Source of the DNA: Clostridia bacterium
GTDB taxonomy: Bacteria > Bacillota > Clostridia > Saccharofermentanales > Saccharofermentanaceae
DNA length: 64,000 nucleotides
Reading direction: 5' to 3'
Assembly (NCBI GenBank): GCA_016287245.1
Contig: JAEEWG010000011.1
Span: 29,199 to 93,198, forward strand
Positions 7,074 to 16,263 of this stretch are shown in pieces. Below the pieces are notes generated by a model. It was not told where the DNA came from. It ran no database searches and saw only the letters and a program-made list of their open reading frames with translations. The position numbers were made by a program, and so were the translations under genes. Position 1 is the first letter of the stretch, and the number at the start of each line of letters is the position of its first letter.

Positions 7074-8999
7074 TTACAATTTTCCAGATCGGAAAACATT
7101 TTCCTGCTTTCCGATATACCAGTAGATGCCGTATCGCTGATCCCCCATCTTATAGTAAGGTAATAAAGGAAGATCGAGGGTCTTTCCGTCCGGACCGAAA
7201 AGACCCGTTAACACGAAGCCGTCTTTTTCTCTTCGGATATGCTTTTTAAATCGCTTTTCAAAGTCCTCTTCGCTCTCGTCTTCCGGAAGGGTCAGGAACT
7301 CTCTGTCCAGGATCGCCTTCTGGGTCTTCCCGTAAGTGATGTCGCTCAGGACGGCGCTTCCGAAGACGACCTTCCAGGCCGGAGCGAAGACATCGATCCC
7401 TGCACCCGCCGAGATCCCCCACTTCTCGTTTCCGAGCGGCACGGCCAGAACGAAAGGCCCGTAAGTAAAGCCTTTGGCCCCGTGATTATCCGGAAGCGAA
7501 AGAAGCGAAAGCTTCATCTCAAAGTCCATCGCATACATCCCGCCATCGGAAAGGACGACTTCCAGATACTCCTTCTCTTTCGGAAGGAGCGAGGATCTTT
7601 TCCTGATCCATTTCGGGATACGGATCTGAAAGCGCATCTTGATGTTCGCGCCATCTTCGGATCTACTAAGCGAGAAATGTCCCTTTTCAAAATCGACGCG
7701 AAGGCGGATCACCGTTTCCCCGATCCGAAGATCCGAGGAAATCCACTGCGTGACATAGATGTTTTCCCCTTCGCAGTAGTAGATCTGATCGGAAAACTTC
7801 GAAAAGTCCTCAAGGCCCGTGCCGACACAGCACCAGAAAGGATTGCTCTTCGGGTGTGAAGAAGAATAAAGCCGGTAGTAGCCTGTGGCCATCGGGTTAA
7901 AGTAGGTATATCCGCCGGAAGGGCCGACCGAACCGAGTTTTGCATTCCAGAGGGTCTTCTCGATATAGTCGGGGTACTTCGTTTTTCCCGTCATCTGGAA
8001 AAGGACCTGCGAGAGCTTGAGCATATTGTAACAGCAGCAGCTCTCGGCATTGCACTGGGTCCTCGATCCGTCAAGAAGGCCGTCAGCGAAGAAATGCTCC
8101 ATGTCTCCGATGCCGCCGGTCGCATAGGTCTGGTTTTTCATGACGGTATCCCAGAACTTCTCCGCGACCTCGATCCGCTTTTTCGTTTCGCCGGATCTGC
8201 CCGCGATCTCAAGAGCCTGAACCCCCATCAGGTAGCCGAGGATCTTCGGGATCGTCGCATTGGCATGCACACCCCGCATGCGGTTTTTAAAACTCAGAAG
8301 ATCCGAATAAAGCTCCGGTTCATCGAAGACCTCCGCGGCCTTTAAGTATTCTTCCTTTTGGGTCCGGCAGTAAAGCTGATAGAGGCTGTCGTTCATGCCG
8401 CCGTACTCGACGGAGAGGACTTTTCTTCTCATCTGCTGATCCCAGGAAAGTGCGCGGGAGCAGACCCAGTCGGCTAAGTTACACGCGGCTTCCTCCGCGC
8501 CATCGATATCTGCATATTTCCATAGATCGATAAGGCCCTGCAGGACTTTATGGAGCGCATACCAGGGGACCCACTGCTGCCCTTCGGCCTTTCCTTCCAG
8601 AACATCAAACTGTATCTCGGGGTTTTTCTTATCCTGCACGGTCGCGGCAGAAAGAAAGCCCGATCCGGTCTTTTTCTGGCATTCCAGAAGCCCGTTTACG
8701 ATCGTCTTTGCTTTTGTAACACTGTTACAAAGCTCGGTTTTACGGTTCTTTTCGCCACGAAGCGAAGCAATTCTCATCGCCAGCGCCGAGAAGTAATGTC
8801 CGACGGCGTGACCTGCGATAAGACTGTCCTCCCACCCGCCATATGGCTTAGAAGTAGTCTTGATCCCGGCGGTCTTTTTAAAACCCGAGAGCACTCTTTC
8901 GGGATCCATCTCTGAAAGAAACTTTCTGTTCTTCTCCGCCGCTTCGATCCAAAGAGGATCGGTCACTGTCACATCATCTAATCTGAATCGGTTTTTCAT
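7074..8999 (-). CDS. glycoside hydrolase family 127 (beta-L-arabinofuranosidase type)
   Basis: A 641-residue DUF1680/GH127 protein. The family retains configuration with a cysteine nucleophile held by zinc. The expected zinc/catalytic residues are visible: Glu319 and Cys321 in CNAESCC, and the Cys pair in FWCCVGTG at 390-391. The N-terminal (alpha/alpha)6 barrel is followed by beta-sandwich domains. No signal peptide is seen, so it probably acts in the cytoplasm on imported arabino-oligosaccharides. ATG 8999 has GGGGAA upstream at 7 nt. A 19-bp palindrome (8713-8731) lies inside the coding sequence. No arabinose transporter adjoins it. The exact substrate may differ because GH127 members vary. 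Confidence 0.9.
   Translation of the reverse strand: MKNRFRLDDVTVTDPLWIEAAEKNRKFLSEMDPERVLSGFKKTAGIKTTSKPYGGWEDSLIAGHAVGHYFSALAMRIASLRGEKNRKTELCNSVTKAKTIVNGLLECQKKTGSGFLSAATVQDKKNPEIQFDVLEGKAEGQQWVPWYALHKVLQGLIDLWKYADIDGAEEAACNLADWVCSRALSWDQQMRRKVLSVEYGGMNDSLYQLYCRTQKEEYLKAAEVFDEPELYSDLLSFKNRMRGVHANATIPKILGYLMGVQALEIAGRSGETKKRIEVAEKFWDTVMKNQTYATGGIGDMEHFFADGLLDGSRTQCNAESCCCYNMLKLSQVLFQMTGKTKYPDYIEKTLWNAKLGSVGPSGGYTYFNPMATGYYRLYSSSHPKSNPFWCCVGTGLEDFSKFSDQIYYCEGENIYVTQWISSDLRIGETVIRLRVDFEKGHFSLSRSEDGANIKMRFQIRIPKWIRKRSSLLPKEKEYLEVVLSDGGMYAMDFEMKLSLLSLPDNHGAKGFTYGPFVLAVPLGNEKWGISAGAGIDVFAPAWKVVFGSAVLSDITYGKTQKAILDREFLTLPEDESEEDFEKRFKKHIRREKDGFVLTGLFGPDGKTLDLPLLPYYKMGDQRYGIYWYIGKQENVFRSGKL
8713..8731. 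repeat. 19-bp palindrome inside the GH127 gene
   Basis: TTTGTAACACTGTTACAAA, exact dyad around one central base. The core TGTAACACTGTTACA recurs as a second palindrome in the esterase gene at 28023-28041. Confidence 0.6.
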
Positions 9000-9084
9000 G
9001 GTCAAATTCCCCGTAGCTGCTGGTCGTTTTTTTCTCTCATTATATGCACATGTTAAAGAAATAATAAAGTCTTCCTTTTTTGCC

Positions 9085-9113
9085 TTGAATCCCGCTTCAA
9101 AAAGTACTAAAGT
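9085..9113 (+). promoter_or_regulatory. putative promoter of the membrane protein gene
   Basis: TTGAAT (9085-9090), a 17-bp spacer and TAAAGT (9108-9113), about 40 bp upstream of the start at 9156. Confidence 0.45.
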
Positions 9114-9155
9114 GCAGGTAGGGATCGTAGTAAAAAAGAAGAAGGGGTGCTTCAG

Positions 9156-9758
9156 ATGGAGATCATCTGGAAGAGAAAAGACGAATTATTCTATAGACCG
9201 AAGATCTATGATCTGCCGGAAGTTTTCGCGATGACGGCGCTTGTTTCGCTTCTGGGATTCATCGTCGAGAATTTCTGGATGCTCACGAGAAGCGGCTTCA
9301 TCGATAACCGCAACATGAACCTGCCGTTTCTTCTCGGCTACGGCGTCGCGGTCGTCGGGATGTATCTTCTCCTCGGCACTCCGAAAAAAGGACATTTCCT
9401 GCTTTATTATTCCATCGTATTTTTTCTCGTATCGATCGGCGAGATCGCCCTCGGTTTTACGGTCGAAAAGGTCTGCGGTTTTTACTACTGGGACTATACC
9501 TGCCTTCCGATGCATCTGACCCGCTATACGAGTCTTTTCACAAGCCTCGGATTCTCGGCGATCATCACCTTCTTCATGTACTTCTGCTATGAGCCTGTGA
9601 TGGAATTCCTTCACAACCACATGACAAAAAGAGGCAGAAGGGTCTTCGTAGCAGTATTCGTGCTTATGGTCATCGACTTCTTCTACAGTTTCCACGTCAT
9701 GCGTGTCGTCGGCGACCTCAATAAGACATGGAAGATCTACGTCAATTTCATCTTCTGA
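9156..9758 (+). CDS. putative ABC-transporter type IV (CmpB-like) membrane protein
   Basis: An integral membrane protein of 200 residues with about six hydrophobic segments. The pattern GFIVEN, a short loop ending NLPFLLGYG, and a later YYWDYT segment resembles the putative ABC-transporter type IV family (PF06541). Members are small polytopic proteins of unknown transport role, common in Clostridia. The start at 9156 has AAGGGG 8 nt upstream; GTG 9147 would overlap that site. It stands alone, divergent from the GH127 gene. The family call is by pattern only. Confidence 0.65.
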   Translation: MEIIWKRKDELFYRPKIYDLPEVFAMTALVSLLGFIVENFWMLTRSGFIDNRNMNLPFLLGYGVAVVGMYLLLGTPKKGHFLLYYSIVFFLVSIGEIALGFTVEKVCGFYYWDYTCLPMHLTRYTSLFTSLGFSAIITFFMYFCYEPVMEFLHNHMTKRGRRVFVAVFVLMVIDFFYSFHVMRVVGDLNKTWKIYVNFIF

Positions 9759-9788
9759 GGATATGACCTTCTTATTTTCCGATGCAAA

Positions 9789-9826
9789 ATGACGAATCTC
9801 TCACCGCTTCGTCATAACTTCGTCAT
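9789..9826 (+). promoter_or_regulatory. three ATGACGAA/TTCGTCAT elements upstream of the solute-binding lipoprotein
   Basis: ATGACGAA at 9789-9796, and its inverse TTCGTCAT at 9808-9815 and 9819-9826. The last two are direct repeats with an 11-bp period, the spacing typical of OmpR-type response-regulator sites. The binding protein is unknown. Confidence 0.45.
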
Positions 9827-9844
9827 AAGTTGATGCGAAAATGA

Positions 9845-9875
9845 AATTGTCAAAAGATCATGATGAATGACAATT
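9845..9875 (+). promoter_or_regulatory. 8-bp inverted repeat before the solute-binding lipoprotein gene
   Basis: AATTGTCA (9845-9852) and TGACAATT (9868-9875) are exact inverse copies 15 bp apart. They could be an operator or a 5' hairpin ending about 25 nt before the start codon. The left arm contains a possible -35 (TTGTCA) and the right arm a poor -10 (GACAAT). Confidence 0.45.
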
Positions 9876-9899
9876 CACATCCCATCCACGGAGGTCAAC

Positions 9900-12410
9900 A
9901 TGAAGAAATCTCTCAAAAGCACCCTCGCGCTGGCACTTTCGCTCGGCATCGTTTTTTCTTCTGCCGCATGCAAAAAGAAAGCCGGAAACGGGGGCGACAG
10001 CAATTCCGGTGCCAACGGCAATGCTGCAGAAAGTAAAGACGAAGGCAGCGGAAGCGGCGGATCTTCCTCCGATGCAAAAAAATCCGTATCCGGAAGAGTC
10101 ATCAAAGAAAGCGACCCGTATTTTAACGTTTCTGCCGAACAGCTTAAAGTGGACGCCCCCGAAGGCAAGAAACTCTCCTACTACCAGATCACTTCCCATA
10201 AGATCGTAGGCGACCGCATCCTCGCGAATATGTTCATCCAGTATGAGATCCCGAAGGACATCCAGAAGAAACTGGATTCCCTGAATTTATATGACGAAAA
10301 GCAGTCGGAAGAATACACCAGGATCACTGAAGAATACTGCTGCAACAAGATGCAGCTTTTCGACCTTCAGGGAAATCCCTTAACTACCGTAAACCTGGAA
10401 ACGAATGCGGAACTAAGTGGCGCATTCCCTCTTCCGAACGGGGAGATCCTCGTTTTCTCCAGTAAATATAACTGGGACGACTGCTCCTCCGTGCCGATAC
10501 TTTTCGTCCTCTCTTCCACGGGTGAAAAAGTAAGAGACATCACTCTTTCGATCAAAGATCCTCTTTATAGTTCAAGTATGCATGTAACAGAAAGCGGCAA
10601 CATCATGCTCTCCAGCATCGGAAAGATCTACCTTCTCGATAAAGAAGGAAAACTCATCTCGGAAGAAAAGAACGAGCAGTTAAACGGCGGCATGATCTGC
10701 AGCGGCGGAACATGGTATGCGATGGTCCCGCGTCTTACTTCTGACGGAGAAGAGATGTATATCCAGGAATACGACGATAAAGCCGGAAAACTTAAGGGCC
10801 AGCCGATCAAGACCGATCGTACGCTCTATAACCTCACTCAGGGCGATAAGGACTGCTTCACTTTAGACAGTAACGGCATCAACAAGTACGATCCGATCAA
10901 GATGGAAGAAACACAGATCCTCTCATGGAACGATACGGACATCAACTCCGCAAGCCTTACCCTCGAGGGCGCCCGCATCATCTCCGAAAATGAGATGCTT
11001 TTCTTCCAGGAAAAAGCTCCGGATATGGAAGGCCGTTCCGACATGGATAAAAAAGCGGGCGAGATCAGGCAGGTCTTCGTCGTCGATCTTAAAAAAGCCG
11101 ATAAGAACCCGCATGCCGGAAAGACAGTCCTTACACTCGGCACGAACGGCTATACCAACGAAGACTTTTTAGAGCATCTTCTCGAATATAACCTCGATCC
11201 GGCAAAACCGGTAAGACTCGAGCTTTATGACTACTACGGAGATAAAGATGCGTTTATCTTCAGCCCGGAAGACTATGAGAACGGGCAGTATCAGAGCATC
11301 GAGAAACTCAATCTGGATATTCTTTCCGGAAAAGGCCCGGACATCCTGGTCGGGTATTCTCAGGCGTCCCAGTTCTTTAACGATGACATCCTTTTAGATC
11401 TCAACACCTATCTTGATGCGGACAGCACCATCCATCGCGAGGAGTATTTCGATAACATCTTCCGCGCTTTCGAAGACAACGGCAAGCTCTATGCGATCCC
11501 TCTGACCTTCTCGATCGAAGGCCTTGCCCTGAATAATAAACTGACCGGCGGGAAAAAGAGCCTGACCTTCTCGGATCTGGATTCGATCGCGTCTTCTCTT
11601 CCGCAGAACACCCAGCTCCTTTCCTCGAACAGCTGTGAGAGCCTTCTGAAAGATTGGCTCCCTCACCTGATGTCTCACTTCATCGACCATCAGAACCAGA
11701 AAGTGGATTTTGAATCCGAAGAATTCAAAGCGCTGCTAGAGGCTGTCAAAAAGTACGGAAAGCTGAACAGTCAGGGAAATTCGGATGCCATCATGGACGG
11801 CGGGTTCCTTATAAACGATGACATTCTCTTCAGGGAAGGAACCGTGGCCGCCTGTTCAACGACCATCTACTCTCTCGACTCCTATGCCCTGGCATTATAC
11901 CTCGCCAAAAGAGACGGCGTGACTTTGGCCGGGATCCCCTCTTCTTCCGGCATCGGACTTTCCGCCAACGGCGATCTCACGATGTCGATCTCGGCAAGTT
12001 CCGGGAATCCGGATCTCGCCTGGGAGTTCATCAAAGACTTCCTGAAGGAAGATGTCCAGACCAGATTCAGTTTCTATTCCGGGCATTTCCCGGTAAGCAG
12101 AAATGCCTTTGCCGCAAACTGCGAGACGGAAATGGAAGTCAGTGAAGAATACTACAAACAACTGCAGGAAGAAGCCAGGACCAATCCGGATATGGCAGGC
12201 GATCTCAATAATTTTCTTCACCTGACGAAGGAAAAGGCCGATGAACTTAAGAAGATCATCGAAGGCATCAGCCAGATCGAATGCTACGACAGCGATATAT
12301 TAAACATCATTCTGGAAGAGGCTCCTGCCTTCTTCCTCGACCAGCGGTCCGTCGAAGATGTCTGCAAGAACATCCAGAACCGCGCAAGTATAGTTATACA
12401 GGAAAGATAA
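9900..12410 (+). CDS. large extracellular solute-binding lipoprotein (family 1-like)
   Basis: An 836-residue lipoprotein: signal peptide 1-23, lipobox Cys24, then a Ser/Gly/Asn-rich linker. Residues about 70-390 show repeated short beta-strand units that could form a propeller-like domain. About 395-830 has the features of a family 1 ABC solute-binding protein (the GPDILVGY segment, an ALNNKL segment, and ASSGNPDLAWEFI). Typical sugar-binding proteins are about 450 residues, so the N-terminal half is extra. No permease or ATPase gene adjoins it, so it is an orphan binding protein or a sensor. GGAGGT precedes the ATG. The ligand is unknown. Confidence 0.8.
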   Translation: MKKSLKSTLALALSLGIVFSSAACKKKAGNGGDSNSGANGNAAESKDEGSGSGGSSSDAKKSVSGRVIKESDPYFNVSAEQLKVDAPEGKKLSYYQITSHKIVGDRILANMFIQYEIPKDIQKKLDSLNLYDEKQSEEYTRITEEYCCNKMQLFDLQGNPLTTVNLETNAELSGAFPLPNGEILVFSSKYNWDDCSSVPILFVLSSTGEKVRDITLSIKDPLYSSSMHVTESGNIMLSSIGKIYLLDKEGKLISEEKNEQLNGGMICSGGTWYAMVPRLTSDGEEMYIQEYDDKAGKLKGQPIKTDRTLYNLTQGDKDCFTLDSNGINKYDPIKMEETQILSWNDTDINSASLTLEGARIISENEMLFFQEKAPDMEGRSDMDKKAGEIRQVFVVDLKKADKNPHAGKTVLTLGTNGYTNEDFLEHLLEYNLDPAKPVRLELYDYYGDKDAFIFSPEDYENGQYQSIEKLNLDILSGKGPDILVGYSQASQFFNDDILLDLNTYLDADSTIHREEYFDNIFRAFEDNGKLYAIPLTFSIEGLALNNKLTGGKKSLTFSDLDSIASSLPQNTQLLSSNSCESLLKDWLPHLMSHFIDHQNQKVDFESEEFKALLEAVKKYGKLNSQGNSDAIMDGGFLINDDILFREGTVAACSTTIYSLDSYALALYLAKRDGVTLAGIPSSSGIGLSANGDLTMSISASSGNPDLAWEFIKDFLKEDVQTRFSFYSGHFPVSRNAFAANCETEMEVSEEYYKQLQEEARTNPDMAGDLNNFLHLTKEKADELKKIIEGISQIECYDSDILNIILEEAPAFFLDQRSVEDVCKNIQNRASIVIQER

Positions 12411-12458
12411 GAAAGGAGCTTTCCGAAAATATCTGTACATAACACCTTATACTAACAG

Positions 12459-12498
12459 TAACACTTCTCTCTATGAGGGAAGTGTTATACTTTTTTCA
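12459..12498 (+). terminator. intrinsic terminator of the solute-binding lipoprotein gene
   Basis: TAACACTTC (12459-12467) pairs with GAAGTGTTA (12479-12487), followed by TACTTTTTTC. Confidence 0.85.
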
Positions 12499-12613
12499 CA
12501 GAATCACAACACGGCAAAATGGGGAAACAAGTGGGCAAAATCACAGAACAAATCATCTTCCCCGAAGCCTACAATGAATCCTGTAAATCTCGGCAAAGGT
12601 GCTTAGGATAATC

Positions 12614-14398
12614 ATGAGGGAAAAGCGTTTTCCAAGAAGCAAGATCGGCTGGATCTGGGACAATATAAAAGGACTTCGCGGCATGCTGATCATCGCCATG
12701 ATCGGTACGGTCCTTTATAACTTTTTGCAGCTGACTGTTCCTTTCTTTTCCCAGCTCATCGTCGACCGTTTTCTGACAGGAGAAAATGCGGGCGCGAACT
12801 TCGACGCCCACCGTTCCGAGTTCTATACCCTGATCGCCGCCATGATCGGCATCACGATTTTTCGCGCCCTCATCGTCTATCTCGACTGCATGGCATACGA
12901 GCATGTCTCCCAGAGAGCACTCTACCGCATCCGTAATTTTCTTTTCGAAAAGATCGAGCGTCAGGACATGCATTTTTATAACGAATACCGGACCGGCGAT
13001 CTCATGACCCGCCTGACCGGCGACCTCGATGCGGTCCGGCACAATATCGCCTGGGTCATCCGCATGATCATCGAATGCTTCGCGCTCTTTACCGCGGTAT
13101 CGATCTACTTTTTCTCCATGAACGTCAAGCTGGCGCTCTGTATACTGGCGCTCGCGCCGGTCATCTTCGTGATCGTATTCACCTTCCGAAAGAAGGTCGC
13201 ACCGATGCACCAGCTCCTTCGTGAAAAGCATGCGCAGATGAATACCGCGGCACAGGAGAACATCTCCGGCAACCGCGTCGTCAAGGCATTCTCGCGGGAG
13301 GATCACGAGATCGATAAGTTCGATGAGATCAACCGCGACTATGCGGAGACGAATAAGAAGACACGCCTTGTGTGGGTCAAGTTCTTCCCCTTCGTCGAGA
13401 CCTGCGCGAACCTTCTGCCCGTCGTGCTCCTCTGGGTCGGCGGCACGCTCCTTATGCAGGACGAAATGACCATGGGTGAATATGTCGCCTTCTCGGGCCT
13501 CATGTGGGCGATCGCCAACCCCATGCGTCTTCTCGGCAATATCTTAAACGAGTTCCAGCGCTTCTCCGCGGCCGCCGATAAGGTCATGGAGATCTACTAT
13601 AGCAAGCCTTCGATCGTGGATGCTCCTGATGCCATCGACCATCCTGACCGGTTCATCGGGAAAGTCGAGTTTAAAGATGTCAGTTTCCGCTACGAGGATT
13701 CGGACCTTCCGGTCCTTTCGGGCATCAGCTTCGTCGCCAACCCCGGAGAAACGATCGCCATCATGGGCGAAACGGGATGTGGAAAGACATCTCTCATCCA
13801 GCTCATCCCGCGCTTTTATGAGCCGACTTCCGGCGAAGTCCTTGTCGATGATCTGAATGTAAATACTTTAAAGCTCAGGCAGCTTCGCACCAGCATCGGC
13901 ATGGCCACCCAGGACGTGCTTCTCTACTCGGATACCATCGACGGAAACATCGCTTACGGCGACAGTAACCTCACGAAAGAAAACGTCGTGAAGTTTGCCA
14001 GATATTCCGCCGCAGACGAATTCGTCTCGAAAATGCCCGACGGGTATAACACCATCGTCGGTGAGCGCGGCGTCGGTCTTTCCGGCGGACAGAAACAGCG
14101 AATCTCACTGGCCCGCGCGCTGGCGATCCGCCCGTCGATACTGATCCTCGATGACACGACCTCGGCCGTCGATATGGAGACCGAAAAACAGATCCAGAAG
14201 AGTCTTTCGGAACTGGATTTCCCGTGCACGAAGATCATCATCGCGCAGAGGATCTCGACCACGAAAAAGGCTGATAAGATCCTGATCCTTCAGGACGGGA
14301 AGATCTCCGAAGAAGGCACGCATGACGAACTTATCAGAAAGAACGGCTACTATGCCGAACTCGTACGACTTCAGACAGGACAGGAGGTGATCCGGTAA
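12614..14398 (+). CDS. ABC exporter half-transporter with degenerate ATPase site
   Basis: A type IV (exporter-type) ABC half-transporter of about 594 residues: six transmembrane helices (to about 325), then a nucleotide-binding domain with Walker A GETGCGKTS near 385 and signature LSGGQKQ. The residue after Walker B is Asp instead of the catalytic Glu (LILDDTTS), and the H-switch His is Gln (IAQRIST). These are the marks of the non-hydrolytic partner in heterodimeric exporters such as TM287/288, LmrCD and BmrCD. It overlaps its partner by one base (TAATG). ATG 12614 has AGGA upstream; GTG 12599 is an alternative. The substrate could be drugs, peptides or lipids. Confidence 0.92.
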   Translation: MREKRFPRSKIGWIWDNIKGLRGMLIIAMIGTVLYNFLQLTVPFFSQLIVDRFLTGENAGANFDAHRSEFYTLIAAMIGITIFRALIVYLDCMAYEHVSQRALYRIRNFLFEKIERQDMHFYNEYRTGDLMTRLTGDLDAVRHNIAWVIRMIIECFALFTAVSIYFFSMNVKLALCILALAPVIFVIVFTFRKKVAPMHQLLREKHAQMNTAAQENISGNRVVKAFSREDHEIDKFDEINRDYAETNKKTRLVWVKFFPFVETCANLLPVVLLWVGGTLLMQDEMTMGEYVAFSGLMWAIANPMRLLGNILNEFQRFSAAADKVMEIYYSKPSIVDAPDAIDHPDRFIGKVEFKDVSFRYEDSDLPVLSGISFVANPGETIAIMGETGCGKTSLIQLIPRFYEPTSGEVLVDDLNVNTLKLRQLRTSIGMATQDVLLYSDTIDGNIAYGDSNLTKENVVKFARYSAADEFVSKMPDGYNTIVGERGVGLSGGQKQRISLARALAIRPSILILDDTTSAVDMETEKQIQKSLSELDFPCTKIIIAQRISTTKKADKILILQDGKISEEGTHDELIRKNGYYAELVRLQTGQEVIR

Positions 14399-16212
14399 TG
14401 GCAAAAGCAAAGAAGCAGAACCCGGAAAACCAGATTCCGCCGACATCCCGACGCAACACCTACCGTGTCGATGAGACGCTGCAGGAGCCGTTTTCCATGA
14501 AGCACCTTCTGCGCGCCTGGGTCTATATCAAGAAGTACTCGGTGAAGATGACCATCGCCCTGATCTTAAGTGCTCTCGGCGCGATGGCGGCTCTCTGCGC
14601 CCCGAAGATCACCAAGGAAGCCCTCGACGTCGTCATCCCGAACAAAGATAAGCCGATGCTCCACCGTCTTCTGCTTCTTCTGATCCTCGCCTATGCCGTG
14701 AGCATCCTCTTTTATACGATCCGGTCGCACATCATGGAGCGGATGTCCCAGGACATCGTATACGATATCCGAAAAGATCTTTTCGGGCATCTTCAGGAGC
14801 TCCCTTTCCAGTACTACGACGACCGTCCGCACGGCAAGATCCTGATCCGTGTCGTCAACTACGTCAACTCCGTATGCGACATGTTGAGCAATGGTCTGAT
14901 CAATGCGATCCTCGAGATCATCAACCTCGTATTCATCGTCGCTTTCATGTTTACGACCGACGTCAAGCTCTCGCTCGTCGTCATCGTCGGCGTCCCGATC
15001 CTCATGGTCTTCATGTTCTGGATCAAGACGAAGCAGAGAAAGGCCTGGCAGATGGTCTCGAACAAAAACTCGAACCTGAATGCGTATCTGCAGGAAAACA
15101 TCGTAGGCGCGAAGATCACGCAGATCTTCGCCAGGGAAGAAGAAAACGCGGAGATCTTCGAAGGTCTTTCGGATGACTGCCGGACGACCTGGATGGGCGC
15201 TCTGCGGTATACGAACCTCGTCTGGCCGGGCATCGACAGCATCTCCGTCTTCGTCCGCGGCGCCATCTTCGTCGTCGGACTGATCCTCTTTTCCGAGGGG
15301 CAGGAGACCTTAGGCGCGATCGTCGCCGTTTCAAGCTATGCCGCCCGCTTCTGGCAGCCGATCATGAACCTCGGCAACATTTTTAATAACTTCATCAACA
15401 ACATGGCCTACCTCGAGCGTATCTTCGAAACCATCGACGAGCCGGTCGGGGTCAAGGATAAAGAAGGGACCGTCGAAATGCCCGACATCAAAGGCGAAGT
15501 GGAATTTAGGGACGTATCTTTTTCCTATGAGGAAGGAAAAGAAGTCCTGCACCATGTCTCCTTTAAGGTCTCGCCCGGACAGAGCATCGCGCTCGTCGGT
15601 CCGACCGGTGCCGGAAAGAGCACGATCGTCAGCCTCATCTCCCGTTTCTACGATCTTGATTCCGGGAAGATCCTGATCGACGGTCAGGACATCTCTGATG
15701 TGACGCTGCATTCGCTGCGCTCGCAGATGGGCATCATGCTGCAGGACAGTTTCATCTTCTCGGGAACGGTCGAGGATAATATCCGCTACGGCAAGCTTAC
15801 GGCCACCGAAGAAGAGATCCGCGCGGCGAGCAGTTCGGTATGCGCGGACGCGTTCATCACGAGAATGCCAAATGGCTATAAGACGGAAGTCAAAGAGCGC
15901 GGCTCTTCCCTCTCACAGGGGCAAAAGCAGCTCATCTCTTTTGCAAGAACACTTCTTTCGGATCCGGCACTTCTGGTCCTCGACGAAGCGACTTCCAGTA
16001 TCGATGTGCAGACAGAAAGATCTCTTCAGAAGGGTCTCGATAATATGCTCAAAGGAAGGACATCGTTCATCATCGCGCACCGTCTTTCGACCATTAAGAA
16101 CTGCGATCAGATCATGTATATCGATCACGGCGGCATCACGGAATGCGGCACGCACGATGAGCTCATGGCGAAAAAAGGCGATTACTACCACCTCTACGTT
16201 TCACAGATGTAA
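14398..16212 (+). CDS. ABC exporter half-transporter with intact ATPase site
   Basis: A 604-residue partner of the preceding gene. The six-helix membrane domain is followed by an ATPase domain with Walker A GPTGAGKST near 400, Walker B plus catalytic Glu (LVLDEATSS) and the H-switch IAHRLST. Its own signature is LSQGQKQ, where Gln replaces the second Gly; in the heterodimer this signature faces the degenerate site of the partner, as expected. The pair should form one exporter with one working ATP site. AGGAGGTGATCC lies before the ATG, and start and stop overlap, so the two chains are made in balance. Confidence 0.93.
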   Translation: MAKAKKQNPENQIPPTSRRNTYRVDETLQEPFSMKHLLRAWVYIKKYSVKMTIALILSALGAMAALCAPKITKEALDVVIPNKDKPMLHRLLLLLILAYAVSILFYTIRSHIMERMSQDIVYDIRKDLFGHLQELPFQYYDDRPHGKILIRVVNYVNSVCDMLSNGLINAILEIINLVFIVAFMFTTDVKLSLVVIVGVPILMVFMFWIKTKQRKAWQMVSNKNSNLNAYLQENIVGAKITQIFAREEENAEIFEGLSDDCRTTWMGALRYTNLVWPGIDSISVFVRGAIFVVGLILFSEGQETLGAIVAVSSYAARFWQPIMNLGNIFNNFINNMAYLERIFETIDEPVGVKDKEGTVEMPDIKGEVEFRDVSFSYEEGKEVLHHVSFKVSPGQSIALVGPTGAGKSTIVSLISRFYDLDSGKILIDGQDISDVTLHSLRSQMGIMLQDSFIFSGTVEDNIRYGKLTATEEEIRAASSSVCADAFITRMPNGYKTEVKERGSSLSQGQKQLISFARTLLSDPALLVLDEATSSIDVQTERSLQKGLDNMLKGRTSFIIAHRLSTIKNCDQIMYIDHGGITECGTHDELMAKKGDYYHLYVSQM

Positions 16213-16216
16213 AGAA

Positions 16217-16247
16217 AAGACCGCATCGGAAGGTGCGGTCTTCTTTT
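16217..16247 (+). terminator. intrinsic terminator of the ABC exporter operon
   Basis: AAGACCGCA (16217-16225) pairs with TGCGGTCTT (16234-16242), followed by CTTTTT. Confidence 0.9.
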
Positions 16248-16263
16248 TAATGCACTGTGTTTT

